Assembly (NCBI RefSeq): GCF_001854125.1 | Contig: NZ_CP017715.1 | Coordinates: 434,001 to 498,000 of the forward strand | Direction: 5' to 3' | Length of the DNA: 64,000 nucleotides | DNA from: Marinobacter salinus | GTDB lineage: Bacteria > Pseudomonadota > Gammaproteobacteria > Pseudomonadales > Oleiphilaceae | Shown: piece after piece, positions 41,439-50,226 of the stretch | How the letters are laid out: each line of letters opens with the position of its first letter | Numbering within the stretch: the stretch's first letter is position 1 | Position numbers and translations under genes: made by a program | The notes under the pieces: model-generated | Told to the model about the DNA's origin: nothing | Seen by the model: the letters and a program-made list of their open reading frames with translations, nothing else | Database searches by the model: none

Positions 41439-42491
41439 ATGAGCAAGTTTTGGAGCCCACTGGTAAACGACCTGGTCCCCTATGTGCCAGGCGAGCAGCC
41501 AAAAATGGCCAACCTGGTTAAACTGAACACCAACGAAAACCCGTTTGGCCCGTCCCCGAAGGTCATCGAGGCTATTCAGGCCGAGCTGAACGACAATCTG
41601 CGCCTTTATCCCGATCCGGAAGGTGAAAGCCTGTGCCAGGCCATCGCCGATTACCACAACCTCAAGCCCGAACAGGTTTTTCTGGGAAATGGCTCCGACG
41701 AAGTGCTGGCCCATATATTTTATGGCCTGTTCCAGCACGGAGAGCCTATTCTGTTTCCGGACATCACCTACAGCTTTTATCCGGTGTACTGCGGCCTCTA
41801 CCGCATTGAAGGCCAGAAAGTCCCTTTGACAGATGGCTTTGAAATCAATCCGGAAGACTATAAGCAACCCAACGGCGGTGTCATCTTCCCGAATCCCAAT
41901 GCACCCACCGGGCGCTATCTGGGATTAGAGCATGTTGAGGAAATCCTGCAGGCGAATCCGGATCGCGTTGTTGTTGTGGATGAAGCCTATGTCGATTTTG
42001 GTGGCGAAAGCGCCATTACTCTGGTGGACAGATACCCGAATCTGCTGGTGTCCCAAACCTTGTCGAAGGCGCGTTCACTGGCGGGCCTGCGGGTTGGGTT
42101 TGCGGTTGGCCACGCGGATTTGATTGAGGCTCTTAATCGGGTCAAGAACAGCTTCAACAGCTACCCGCTCGACAGGCTGGCTTTGGCCGGCGCGAAAGCG
42201 GCCTACGAAGACGATGCCTGGTTCCGGAAGTGTTGCGAGGGCGTGATCAGCGAGCGGAAGCGAGTAACCGTGGCCCTCGAAGGGCTGGGTTTTGAAGTGC
42301 TGCCATCAAAGGCAAACTTTATCTTTGCCCGCCACAAAGAAACCGCCGGGGAGGTTTTGGCCAAGAGGCTTCGGGAGCAGGGAATCATTGTCCGGCATTT
42401 CAACAAGCCCCGTATCAGTGACTTCCTGCGGATCACCATTGGCACGCCTGAGCAGAACGACGCGTTGATTTCAGGTCTCCGCTCTCTTTAG
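41439..42491 (+). CDS. hisC: Histidinol-phosphate aminotransferase HisC
   Basis: PLP enzyme transferring an amino group from glutamate to imidazole-acetol phosphate. 350 residues, fold-type I. N-terminal [19 protein letters not shown] contacts [10 protein letters not shown] and [10 protein letters not shown], and the Schiff-base Lys in [20 protein letters not shown] at 41439. An aromatic aminotransferase role is possible in related paralogues but the context supports HisC. Confidence 0.95.
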   Translation: MSKFWSPLVNDLVPYVPGEQPKMANLVKLNTNENPFGPSPKVIEAIQAELNDNLRLYPDPEGESLCQAIADYHNLKPEQVFLGNGSDEVLAHIFYGLFQHGEPILFPDITYSFYPVYCGLYRIEGQKVPLTDGFEINPEDYKQPNGGVIFPNPNAPTGRYLGLEHVEEILQANPDRVVVVDEAYVDFGGESAITLVDRYPNLLVSQTLSKARSLAGLRVGFAVGHADLIEALNRVKNSFNSYPLDRLALAGAKAAYEDDAWFRKCCEGVISERKRVTVALEGLGFEVLPSKANFIFARHKETAGEVLAKRLREQGIIVRHFNKPRISDFLRITIGTPEQNDALISGLRSL

Positions 42492-42554
42492 TTTTTTAGT
42501 TCGGGGAGGAGCAGGGCGGGGTTCTGGCTTCAAAGATAATCCTCAGGAGAATTT

Positions 42555-43298
42555 ATGGCAGATCGAAACGAAGTCCTGACGAAAATCAACGAATGGCTTC
42601 AGCCAAGTGATTTTCAGGATTATTGCCCTAACGGACTGCAGGTTGAAGGCAAGTCTGAGATCAATACCGTTATTTCTGGCGTAACCGCCTCGAAAGCTCT
42701 GATTGAAGCGGCCATTGAAGCCAACGCCGATATGATCCTGGTCCACCACGGTTATTTCTGGAAAGGCGAGGACCAGCGAATCAAGGGCATGAAACGCGAC
42801 CGCCTCAAGCAGCTGCTGGACCACGACATCAACCTTGTGGCCTATCATCTTCCGCTGGATGATCATCCGGAGTATGGCAACAATCGCCAGCTTGCCGACG
42901 TGCTGGGAATCCTTAATCCCCGGCCGTTGGGCGGGCTGGTCTGGGAAGGGGAGCTTCAGGAGGCTTTGACCCCGGAGAAGTTCAGCCTGCACATTGCCAG
43001 AAAACTCCACCGCGAGCCGCTTCGGGTCGGAGAGGGCGTGAGTGAAATCAGACGGGTAGGCTGGTGTACCGGCGCTGCTCAGGGGTTTATCGACAAGGCG
43101 ATCGAAGCGGGCCTGGATGCCTACATCAGCGGTGAAATATCCGAGCCGACGACGCATACAGCCAGAGAATGCGGTATCCATTATTACGCGGCTGGCCATC
43201 ACGCGACTGAGCGTTATGGCGTACAGGCTCTGGGTAAGGCGTTAGCTGAAGAGTTCGGGGTGAATCAAAAATTCATTGATTGTGATAACCCGGTGTAG
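42555..43298 (+). CDS. Nif3-like dinuclear metal centre protein (YbgI family)
   Basis: NIF3/YbgI-family protein of 247 residues; the family forms toroidal hexamers with a dinuclear metal site, sometimes annotated as GTP cyclohydrolase-like. Metal ligands appear as ILVHHGYFWKGED (His-His near 63) and HHATERYGVQALG near the C-terminus. ATG at 42555 after an AGGAG site. Cellular role not established. It follows hisC by 63 bases and is convergent with zapG. Confidence 0.9.
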   Translation: MADRNEVLTKINEWLQPSDFQDYCPNGLQVEGKSEINTVISGVTASKALIEAAIEANADMILVHHGYFWKGEDQRIKGMKRDRLKQLLDHDINLVAYHLPLDDHPEYGNNRQLADVLGILNPRPLGGLVWEGELQEALTPEKFSLHIARKLHREPLRVGEGVSEIRRVGWCTGAAQGFIDKAIEAGLDAYISGEISEPTTHTARECGIHYYAAGHHATERYGVQALGKALAEEFGVNQKFIDCDNPV

Positions 43299-43321
43299 CG
43301 GCGAATACTGCGGATTCCGCC

Positions 43322-43349
43322 GGAGTGGGGATGAATCCAACCCCACTCC
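43322..43349. terminator. Hairpin between Nif3-family gene and zapG
   Basis: Perfect 9-bp stem GGAGTGGGG / CCCCACTCC with a 10-base loop (43331-43340) between two convergent genes. There is no clear T-run on either side, so terminator strength is doubtful. Confidence 0.5.
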
Positions 43350-43381
43350 TGCACCAAATATGAAGTCTTGAATGCGCCGTA

Positions 43382-43822
43382 TCAGGCCTGTTGGGGCTTG
43401 TCACCCTTTTTGAGCCCGAAGTCTTCCGCCAGCGTTCCGGCATCCTTCGGGTCCGTCTTGGGTGCATAGTCCCGCGGTGGTTCCACACCGTCGTCGCTGA
43501 CTTCCTCCAGACGCTTCCTGGATGTTTCCTGCGCCAGCTCTTCCATCCACTCTTCATCATTGCAGAGCCGATTGGCACCCCTGGCCATGTGCTGGTTCAC
43601 ATCGCGATAAGCGTCGTTGAAACGGCGAAGCAAATGGGCGGATTCCATGAAATGCTCATTCACCTGGGCCTGGTAGCGGGTATATTCGCTTTTCAGTTCG
43701 TCGATCTGCTGCTCCGTCCGACGCTGTCTCAGCGTGGATCCTTGCCCGGAGCGGCCAACAAGTACCCCGATGACAATGCCAACAATCAATGCGGCAATCG
43801 CTGCCAGAATCAGGTTTGTCAT
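43382..43822 (-). CDS. zapG: Division/envelope protein ZapG (YhcB, DUF1043)
   Basis: Membrane-anchored coiled-coil protein of 146 residues, family YhcB/ZapG, implicated in coordinating division, cell wall and envelope synthesis. The N-terminal helix (NLILAAIAALIVGIVIGVLVG) anchors it, followed by a coiled coil (LRQRRTEQQIDELKSEYTRY) and the family AHLLRRFNDAYRDVNQHMA motif. The C-terminus is charged and low in structure. It is divergent from zapE, a known neighbour. Confidence 0.92.
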   Translation of the reverse strand: MTNLILAAIAALIVGIVIGVLVGRSGQGSTLRQRRTEQQIDELKSEYTRYQAQVNEHFMESAHLLRRFNDAYRDVNQHMARGANRLCNDEEWMEELAQETSRKRLEEVSDDGVEPPRDYAPKTDPKDAGTLAEDFGLKKGDKPQQA

Positions 43823-44014
43823 ATGCTGTGTCGTCCTTTTACCTTGAAATGAGCCAAGCCCTTAAAGCGAGTATAACGCCCGAAGCGCCATCAGCCCATG
43901 CCTGTGTGCTGAGCCAATCGTCGTATTGCTTCACAAACAGCCAGCGTGGCGAAAAACTGCAAAATGCGCGACAATGTTGCGCCCAATTTTTTACCAACTT
44001 CCGGGAATACCTCA

Positions 44015-45148
44015 ATGACTGTTGCCATGTCCTCAGAAACCAGTGCGCGCCTGACCCCCTTGGAACGTTACCAGAAGGATCTTGAACGCCCGGACTTCCA
44101 GAGAGACCCGGCCCAGGAAGATGCCGTCCGGCGCCTGCAGTCACTGTACGACAAACTGGTGGAGGCGGAAAGCGATCGTGACAAGGCAATTACCAAGCTG
44201 CGTCGCAAGCTGAAGAAAGGTAAGGAACAACCCGTCAAGGGCCTCTATTTCTGGGGTGGCGTTGGCCGGGGGAAAACCTACCTCATGGACACCTTTTATG
44301 AGTCACTGCCGTTCGAACGGAAAATGCGTGTCCACTTCCATCGCTTCATGCAGCGCGTGCACAACGAACTCAAGTTGCTTAAGGGCGAGAAAAACCCACT
44401 CGAGCTGGTTTCCAAAAAGTTTGCGGACGAAGCGCGGGTTATCTGCTTCGACGAGTTCTTTGTCTCCGACATCGGTGACGCCATGATCCTCGCAACTCTG
44501 ATGGATGGCCTTTTCGGGCGCGGTGTCACGCTCGTCTGTACCTCGAATATTGTTCCGGATGGCCTCTACAAAGACGGTCTCCAGCGCGCACGCTTCCTGC
44601 CTGCGATCGCCCTTGTGAAAAAGCACACCGATGTCGTCAATGTCGACGGTGGTGTCGATTACCGGCTTAGAACCCTCGAGCAGGCAGAGCTCTTCCACTC
44701 GCCGCTGGATGAAGACGCGGATGTCAGCCTTCGGAAGAGTTTTGATGCCCTGGCCGTGGAAGCGGCGAAACACAGCCAGTCCATGGAAATCAACGGCCGA
44801 AAAATTCCCGCCCAGGCGCATGCGGATGACGTTGTCTGGTTCGACTTCAAAGACGTTTGCGACGGCCCCCGGAGCCAGAACGATTACATCGAACTGGCCC
44901 GTCAGTTTCACGCCATCATAATCAGTAACGTGCCGGTCCTGGGCGGTGACAAGCAGGATCAGGCCCGTCGCTTTATCAACATGATCGACGAATTCTACGA
45001 TCGAAATGTCAAAGTGATTATTTCGGCAGCGGCGCCGATTACCGAACTGTATTCCGGCGGCCGCCTGAGTTTCGAATTCGAGCGCACCGAGTCCCGCCTG
45101 CTGGAAATGCAGTCCCAGGAATACCTCGAGGCGGCCCATAAGCCATAA
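44015..45148 (+). CDS. zapE: Cell division protein ZapE (AFG1-like ATPase)
   Basis: AFG1-like P-loop ATPase that acts at the Z-ring during constriction, particularly under stress. ATG at 44015 (MTVAMSSETSARLTPLERY) gives 377 residues; the frame is open to 43946. Walker A is WGGVGRGKTYLMDTF and Walker B is ARVICFDEFFVSD, with a following CTSNIVPDGLYKDGLQR segment typical of the family. The ribosome-binding site is weak, so the exact start is uncertain by a few codons. Confidence 0.93.
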   Translation: MTVAMSSETSARLTPLERYQKDLERPDFQRDPAQEDAVRRLQSLYDKLVEAESDRDKAITKLRRKLKKGKEQPVKGLYFWGGVGRGKTYLMDTFYESLPFERKMRVHFHRFMQRVHNELKLLKGEKNPLELVSKKFADEARVICFDEFFVSDIGDAMILATLMDGLFGRGVTLVCTSNIVPDGLYKDGLQRARFLPAIALVKKHTDVVNVDGGVDYRLRTLEQAELFHSPLDEDADVSLRKSFDALAVEAAKHSQSMEINGRKIPAQAHADDVVWFDFKDVCDGPRSQNDYIELARQFHAIIISNVPVLGGDKQDQARRFINMIDEFYDRNVKVIISAAAPITELYSGGRLSFEFERTESRLLEMQSQEYLEAAHKP

Positions 45149-45231
45149 ATTACCAAAATCACCCAGAGTAGGTCGGATGAGTGAAACGTAATCCGAAAAA
45201 CCTGCCAGACAACCAACAGAGAGATTCAGAT

Positions 45232-46416
45232 ATGAGCACAGACAGCGTAGTCATCGTAAGCGGTGTCCGTACCCCCATGGGCGGATTCCAGGGTAGTCTG
45301 GCCGGTGTCAGCGCCACTGATCTGGGTGCCACCACCATCGCCGAGGCGGTAAAACGCGCCGGGCTGCAACCGGCAGACGTGCAGGAAGTCATCATGGGCA
45401 ACGTTCTGCCTGCCGGGCTGAAGCAGGGCCCCGCCCGCCAGGCCATGCGAAAGGCCGGTTTACCGGATAACACGGGTGCAACCACGATCAATAAACTCTG
45501 CGGCTCCGGTATGAAGGCTGCCATGTTCGCCCACGACCTGATCAAAGCCGGCAGCAACGACATCATGGTCGCCGGCGGCATGGAAAGCATGTCCAACGCG
45601 CCCTACATTCTTCAGGGTGTGCGTAGCGGATACCGCATGGGCCCGGGCCAGGCGCCCCAGGACCACATGTTCCTGGACGGACTCGAAGACGCTGAAACTG
45701 GCCGGCTGATGGGTGCCTTCGCTCAGGAAATGGCGGACAAGAAAGGCTACACCCGCGAGGAAATGGATGAATACGCCATTACATCCCTTACTCGTGCCAA
45801 AAAAGCCATAGACGAGGGGCTCCTGAAGGGCGAAATCGTCCCGGTTACCGTTAAAACCCGTAAGGGTGATGTGGTGGTCGAAGATGATGAGCAACCCCAC
45901 AACGCCAACATCGAAAAAATTCCGAGCCTGCGCCCGGCGTTCGCCAAAGATGGCACCGTAACCGCCGCCAATGCGTCCTCAATTTCAGACGGCGCCTCCG
46001 CGCTGGTTCTGATGCGCGAATCCGAAGCCGAGAAACGGGGCCTGAAGCCCCTGGCGCGGATTGTCGGCCACAGCACTCACTCCCAGCACCCCTCGGAGTT
46101 TACCTGTGCCCCCGTTGGCGCGATTGAAACACTGTTCGGCAAAACGGGCTGGAGCAAGGAAGACGTTGACCTGTTCGAAATTAACGAAGCCTTCGCCATG
46201 GTTGCCATGATGCCAATTCGCGAGCTTGGTCTGGATCCGGAAAAGGTCAATGTTCACGGCGGTGCCTGTGCCCAAGGTCACCCTGTTGGCTCTACCGGTT
46301 CCCGGCTCCTGGTTACCCTGATGTATGCGCTTCAGCGGTATGGCAAAAAGAAAGGTATCGCGGCCCTTTGCATAGGTGGGGGCGAAGCCACGGCTATGGC
46401 TGTTGAGATGCTCTGA
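45232..46416 (+). CDS. Acetyl-CoA acetyltransferase (thiolase)
   Basis: Thiolase of 394 residues, condensing or cleaving acyl-CoA. Start ATG 45232 (MSTDSVVIVSGVRTPMGG). Catalytic Cys ~90 in TTINKLCGSGMKAAMF, His in NVHGGACAQGHPVGSTG and the second Cys in AALCIGGGEATAM. The length and the biosynthetic-type LCGSGMKA pattern favour acetoacetyl-CoA thiolase (AtoB/PhaA type), though a beta-oxidation role cannot be excluded. Monocistronic by spacing, with a hairpin after it. Confidence 0.92.
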   Translation: MSTDSVVIVSGVRTPMGGFQGSLAGVSATDLGATTIAEAVKRAGLQPADVQEVIMGNVLPAGLKQGPARQAMRKAGLPDNTGATTINKLCGSGMKAAMFAHDLIKAGSNDIMVAGGMESMSNAPYILQGVRSGYRMGPGQAPQDHMFLDGLEDAETGRLMGAFAQEMADKKGYTREEMDEYAITSLTRAKKAIDEGLLKGEIVPVTVKTRKGDVVVEDDEQPHNANIEKIPSLRPAFAKDGTVTAANASSISDGASALVLMRESEAEKRGLKPLARIVGHSTHSQHPSEFTCAPVGAIETLFGKTGWSKEDVDLFEINEAFAMVAMMPIRELGLDPEKVNVHGGACAQGHPVGSTGSRLLVTLMYALQRYGKKKGIAALCIGGGEATAMAVEML

Positions 46417-46428
46417 CTGAGTAAGAAA

Positions 46429-46450
46429 AACCACCAAAACCAAGGTGGTT
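46429..46450 (+). terminator. Weak terminator after thiolase gene
   Basis: AACCACC (46429-46435) pairs with GGTGGTT (46444-46450), loop of 8 bases, 13 bases past the thiolase stop. The following ATTTTGTT stretch is a poor T-run. Confidence 0.5.
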
Positions 46451-46529
46451 GCATCGAATTTTGTTGTCTATAGTGAGTTCAGTGCGAGGAAACCCGGCGG
46501 TAGACAGGGTGTGAGGGCAAAATCATACT

Positions 46530-46543
46530 TTTGACTGATCAAA
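46530..46543. promoter_or_regulatory. Small palindrome upstream of the DUF1302 gene
   Basis: TTTGA-CTGA-TCAAA inverted repeat, about 120 bases before the DUF1302 start. It could be an operator for a regulator of this operon. No consensus promoter is evident next to it. Confidence 0.3.
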
Positions 46544-46662
46544 GCGCTCGACAGCGTTAGCTATAGTGCGAACATCACGAGCACTGTGCACGAAGCCTCC
46601 AATACATCGTGAACACCAATAATCAGAGCAGCGACTCAGAACAACAATGGAGTAGCCTTCCA

Positions 46663-48561
46663 ATGACAAGAAAAACACATCAATGGCAGCGTTGGACCAA
46701 ATTACCGCTGGCCGTGGCAGTTGCCGCCGGAATGTCGGGTCAGGCAGCGGCTTATTCATTTTATATGGGGGATGTGGAAGCACAATTTAACACCACACTG
46801 TCAGCGGGCGTCGGTTGGCGTGTTGAGGATCGTGACAAGCGGCTGATCGCGCAGGGCAACCTCGGCCCGGAATACGCACCGGGCGGTACGCTGGAAAACA
46901 TTGGTGCCTCCACGAACAATTACGATGACGGCAACCTGAACTTTGAAAAGGGCGACACCTATTCAAAGATCGTTAAAGGTAACAGTGAGCTCTTCCTGAA
47001 CTACAACGTCGACAGTGAGTACCTCACTCGCGTCGGTGGCCTGCTCCGCGGTCGTTACTGGTACGATTTTGAGCTTAAAGATGAAAGCCGCGCAGTGGAC
47101 TACGTTGGGCAACAGCGCGAGCTGAACGACGAAGCCAAGGGCAATGCGTCCGGTGGTGAGATCCTGGATGCCTACGTGTTTACTGACTGGTATCTGGGCA
47201 ATGTTCCGCTCAGCGTCCGTTACGGCAAGCAGGTATTGAGCTGGGGTGAAAGCACCTTTATCCAAGGTGGCATCAACGTGATTAACCCGGTCGACGTTCC
47301 GGCATTCCGCGCTCCCGGGTCAGAGCTGAAAGATGCGTTGCTGCCCGTCGAAATGTTCTATATGTCCGCCGGTATCACCGAAAATGTAACGGTGGAAACG
47401 TTTGTGCAGGCAGACTGGCAGCCAGTTCGTCCTGACGATTGTGGAACATTCTTCTCGACAAACGACTTTGCTGCCGATGGATGTGGGCCGGTTTTGCTCG
47501 CGGGTCAGCTTCCGGATTCCCAGGCCTATGCGCAGGGATTTATTGCCCCGAGACTGGGTGACAAAGAGGCTGACTCCAAGGATCAGTTCGGTGTAGCGGT
47601 ACGTTGGTATGTTCCCGAACTCAACGATTCCGAGCTTGGCTTTTATTACATCAAGTACAACAGCCGCCTGCCTTACGTCAGTGGCCTGGTGAATAACCCG
47701 TCAAGCCCCACTGCAACGCAGGTGAACGATCCTTCACTGCCGTTCTCGTCGTTCCCGAGTTACTTTATTGAGTACCCGGAAAACATCAACCTTTATGGCA
47801 TCAGCATTAACACCACCACTCCCGGTGGCTGGTCGCTGGGGGCTGAATACAGTTTCCGCGATAACGTGCCATTGCAGTGGAACGCCTTTGAGCTGATTTA
47901 TGGTGGTCTCCAGCAGCGTAGCCCTGCTGGCGATATCCTGAGCAAACTTGAAGCACAGCGTCTTGAAGAAACCGGCGGAGCAAACCTGGCTGGCAAGCCG
48001 GTTGCTGGTTACGACCGTTTCAATGTGTCCCAGGCCCAGTTCACCCTGATCAAATTCTTTGACCAGGTGATGGGTGCCAGCCGTCTGTCGTTTATTACTG
48101 AGTTTGGTGCAACCTACATCCACGACCTTCCATCATACGATGAGGCGCGTTACGGACGTTCCGGCACCTTCGGTATCGGTACAATTCCGCTGGACAGCCT
48201 GGGTGGCGCCGATATTTGTGCCAATGGCGCAAACATCAACGTCAACTACTGCAATAATGACGGCTTTACCACCGACTTCTCCTGGGGCTACCGTGCTCGC
48301 TTCGTTTGGGATTACCCGAACGCCCTGGCTGGCGTAAACCTCTCGCCGCAGTTGGCCTGGAGTCATGATGTTGAAGGTTATAGCCCGCAGCCGGGTGGTG
48401 CCTTCAACGAAGGCAGCAAGGCTCTTGGCCTTTCCCTGCAGGCGGTTTACCAGAACAGGATTACCGGTAATATCGGTTATACAAACTTTTTCGGCGGCAA
48501 ACCGTACAACGAGTTGACTGACCGTGATTTTGTGAGTGCCAGTGTTTCCTACTCATTCTGA
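46663..48561 (+). CDS. DUF1302 family outer-membrane protein (AupA-like)
   Basis: A 632-residue DUF1302 protein. ATG at 46663 (MTRKTHQWQRWTKLPLAVAV) with a GGAG site is preferred to the GTG at 46609 because it gives a standard signal peptide, cleaved after SGQAAA. The mature part has alternating beta-strand character, aromatic girdles and a terminal SASVSYSF typical of outer-membrane barrels. In Marinobacter hydrocarbonoclasticus a comparable pair (AupA, AupB) takes part in alkane uptake; I recall those proteins as belonging to this family pair, but cannot verify it here. Substrate is therefore inferred: a hydrophobic compound. It forms an operon with the following DUF1329 gene, 33 bases away. 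Confidence 0.85.
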   Translation: MTRKTHQWQRWTKLPLAVAVAAGMSGQAAAYSFYMGDVEAQFNTTLSAGVGWRVEDRDKRLIAQGNLGPEYAPGGTLENIGASTNNYDDGNLNFEKGDTYSKIVKGNSELFLNYNVDSEYLTRVGGLLRGRYWYDFELKDESRAVDYVGQQRELNDEAKGNASGGEILDAYVFTDWYLGNVPLSVRYGKQVLSWGESTFIQGGINVINPVDVPAFRAPGSELKDALLPVEMFYMSAGITENVTVETFVQADWQPVRPDDCGTFFSTNDFAADGCGPVLLAGQLPDSQAYAQGFIAPRLGDKEADSKDQFGVAVRWYVPELNDSELGFYYIKYNSRLPYVSGLVNNPSSPTATQVNDPSLPFSSFPSYFIEYPENINLYGISINTTTPGGWSLGAEYSFRDNVPLQWNAFELIYGGLQQRSPAGDILSKLEAQRLEETGGANLAGKPVAGYDRFNVSQAQFTLIKFFDQVMGASRLSFITEFGATYIHDLPSYDEARYGRSGTFGIGTIPLDSLGGADICANGANINVNYCNNDGFTTDFSWGYRARFVWDYPNALAGVNLSPQLAWSHDVEGYSPQPGGAFNEGSKALGLSLQAVYQNRITGNIGYTNFFGGKPYNELTDRDFVSASVSYSF

Positions 48562-48594
48562 ACCGGAAAGAATTCGTTTAACGAGGGAATTTAG

Positions 48595-49956
48595 ATGAAA
48601 CTAAACAAGAAACTATTGGCCACCGGTGTTCTGGCTGCAAGTCTTTTTGCAGGCCAGGCTTATGGTGCGGTTTCTGCTGCGGAAGCAGCCAAGCTGGGCG
48701 ATTCGCTGACCCCGATGGGTGCGGAGAAGGCTGGCAATGGTGGTGAAATTCCGGCATGGACAGGTGGGCTGACAACACCGCCTGCCAATTACAAGGGTGA
48801 CGGTATCTACGTGAACCCGTTCCCGGATGAAAAGCCGAAGTTCACCATTAATCAAAGCAACGTTGCGCAGTATGAGGACAAGCTGTCCCCGGGCCAGGTT
48901 GCGATGATCAAGCAGTATGATGATTACTTCATGCCGGTCTATGAGACCCATCGTACCGCAGCCTATCCAAAGGACGTAATGGACGACACCGTGGGCAACG
49001 CCACGAAGGTCGAGTTGATCAAGGATGGTAACGGACTGGGTGATTACCAGACGGCTACGCCATTCCCGATTCCCCAGAACGGTCTTGAGGCAATCTGGAA
49101 CCACATTACCCGCTACCGCGGTGGTTCGGTTCAGCGCAACGTCGGGCAGGTAACTCCGACGGCGAATGGTGATTTCTCGGTGGTTAAGTTTCAGGACGAA
49201 CTGACCTGGAGAACCTACCTTGAAGACTACGAGCCAGGCGAAGATCCCAACGTCCTGTTTTACTTCAAGCAGGCGATCACTGGCCCAGCACGTCTCGCAG
49301 GTAACGTACTTCTGGTTCACGAAACCATTGACCAGGTTGCCGAGCCCCGCCGCGCCTGGGTATACAACGCCGGCCAGCGTCGCGTTCGTCGCGCCCCCCA
49401 GGTAGCCTACGACGGCCCGGGTACTGCGTCTGACGGTATGCGTACCTCCGACAACTTCGACATGTTTAACGGTGCTCCGGACCGTTACAACTGGGAGCTT
49501 GTGGGCAAGAAGGAAATGTACATTCCGTACAACTCCTACAAACTGGTGGACCCGAGCCTGTCCTACGACCAGATCATCAAGGCCGGTCACATCAATCAGG
49601 ACTTGACCCGCTATGAACTGCACCGTGTCTGGCACGTGCGTGCAACCCTGAAGGAAGGCGAGCGTCACATATATGCTCAGCGCGACTTCTACATTGACGA
49701 AGACACCTGGCAGGCGTCTGTCATCGATCATTATGATGGCCGTGGTGAGCTCTGGCGCGTGGCAGAAGCCCATGCACTGCAGTTCTACGATCAGGTGGTG
49801 CCCTGGTACGCTATTGAGACATTGTACGATCTTCTGTCCGGCCGCTACCTGGCGCTGGGTCTGACCAACGAAGAAACCAACCCTTACGAGTTTGGTGTTG
49901 AGCGTCAGTCCCGGGACTACACTCCGGCAGCACTTCGCCGTGCCGGTACTCGCTAA
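48595..49956 (+). CDS. DUF1329 family periplasmic protein (AupB-like)
   Basis: A 453-residue DUF1329 protein, an almost constant partner of DUF1302. Signal peptide MKLNKKLLATGVLAASLFAG, cleaved near AYGA. Family-like segments: LGDSLTPMGAEKAGNGGEIPAWTGG at the mature N-terminus (positions ~35-60), RRAWVYNAGQRRVRRAPQV and ELHRVWHVRATLKEGERH. The fold is thought to resemble LolB/LppX lipid-binding half-barrels, suiting a lipid or hydrocarbon carrier. It is followed by a very strong terminator. Confidence 0.87.
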   Translation: MKLNKKLLATGVLAASLFAGQAYGAVSAAEAAKLGDSLTPMGAEKAGNGGEIPAWTGGLTTPPANYKGDGIYVNPFPDEKPKFTINQSNVAQYEDKLSPGQVAMIKQYDDYFMPVYETHRTAAYPKDVMDDTVGNATKVELIKDGNGLGDYQTATPFPIPQNGLEAIWNHITRYRGGSVQRNVGQVTPTANGDFSVVKFQDELTWRTYLEDYEPGEDPNVLFYFKQAITGPARLAGNVLLVHETIDQVAEPRRAWVYNAGQRRVRRAPQVAYDGPGTASDGMRTSDNFDMFNGAPDRYNWELVGKKEMYIPYNSYKLVDPSLSYDQIIKAGHINQDLTRYELHRVWHVRATLKEGERHIYAQRDFYIDEDTWQASVIDHYDGRGELWRVAEAHALQFYDQVVPWYAIETLYDLLSGRYLALGLTNEETNPYEFGVERQSRDYTPAALRRAGTR

Positions 49957-49973
49957 GCGGCAGTATGCAGGAT

Positions 49974-50004
49974 AAAAACGGCGGGCCCCGGGCCCGCCGT
50001 TTTT
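49974..50004. terminator. Strong bidirectional terminator after the DUF1302/1329 operon
   Basis: 15-base arms AAAAACGGCGGGCCC (49974-49988) and GGGCCCGCCGTTTTT (49990-50004) form a near-perfect palindrome ending in a T-run on each strand, 18 bases after the DUF1329 stop. It isolates the following LuxR-type regulator gene. Confidence 0.92.
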
Positions 50005-50226
50005 GTATCTGTCCGAAAATGTCAGGCTGATTGCCCTCTGCTGTTAAAAAACCGCCACCCCATAAAATCCTTTTACGTCATATTTTTGCAGCCTGCCCCT
50101 ATATTAGTTTAACCTTCATCTCATACTAAAGGCGTACCCAACGCAGGTCGCTACTCAGTAGTCAGAGCAGAGAACCATTTTTCCGGCAATAGAATAAAAT
50201 TCCGCCGGTTTCAGACGGGGCAGTGC

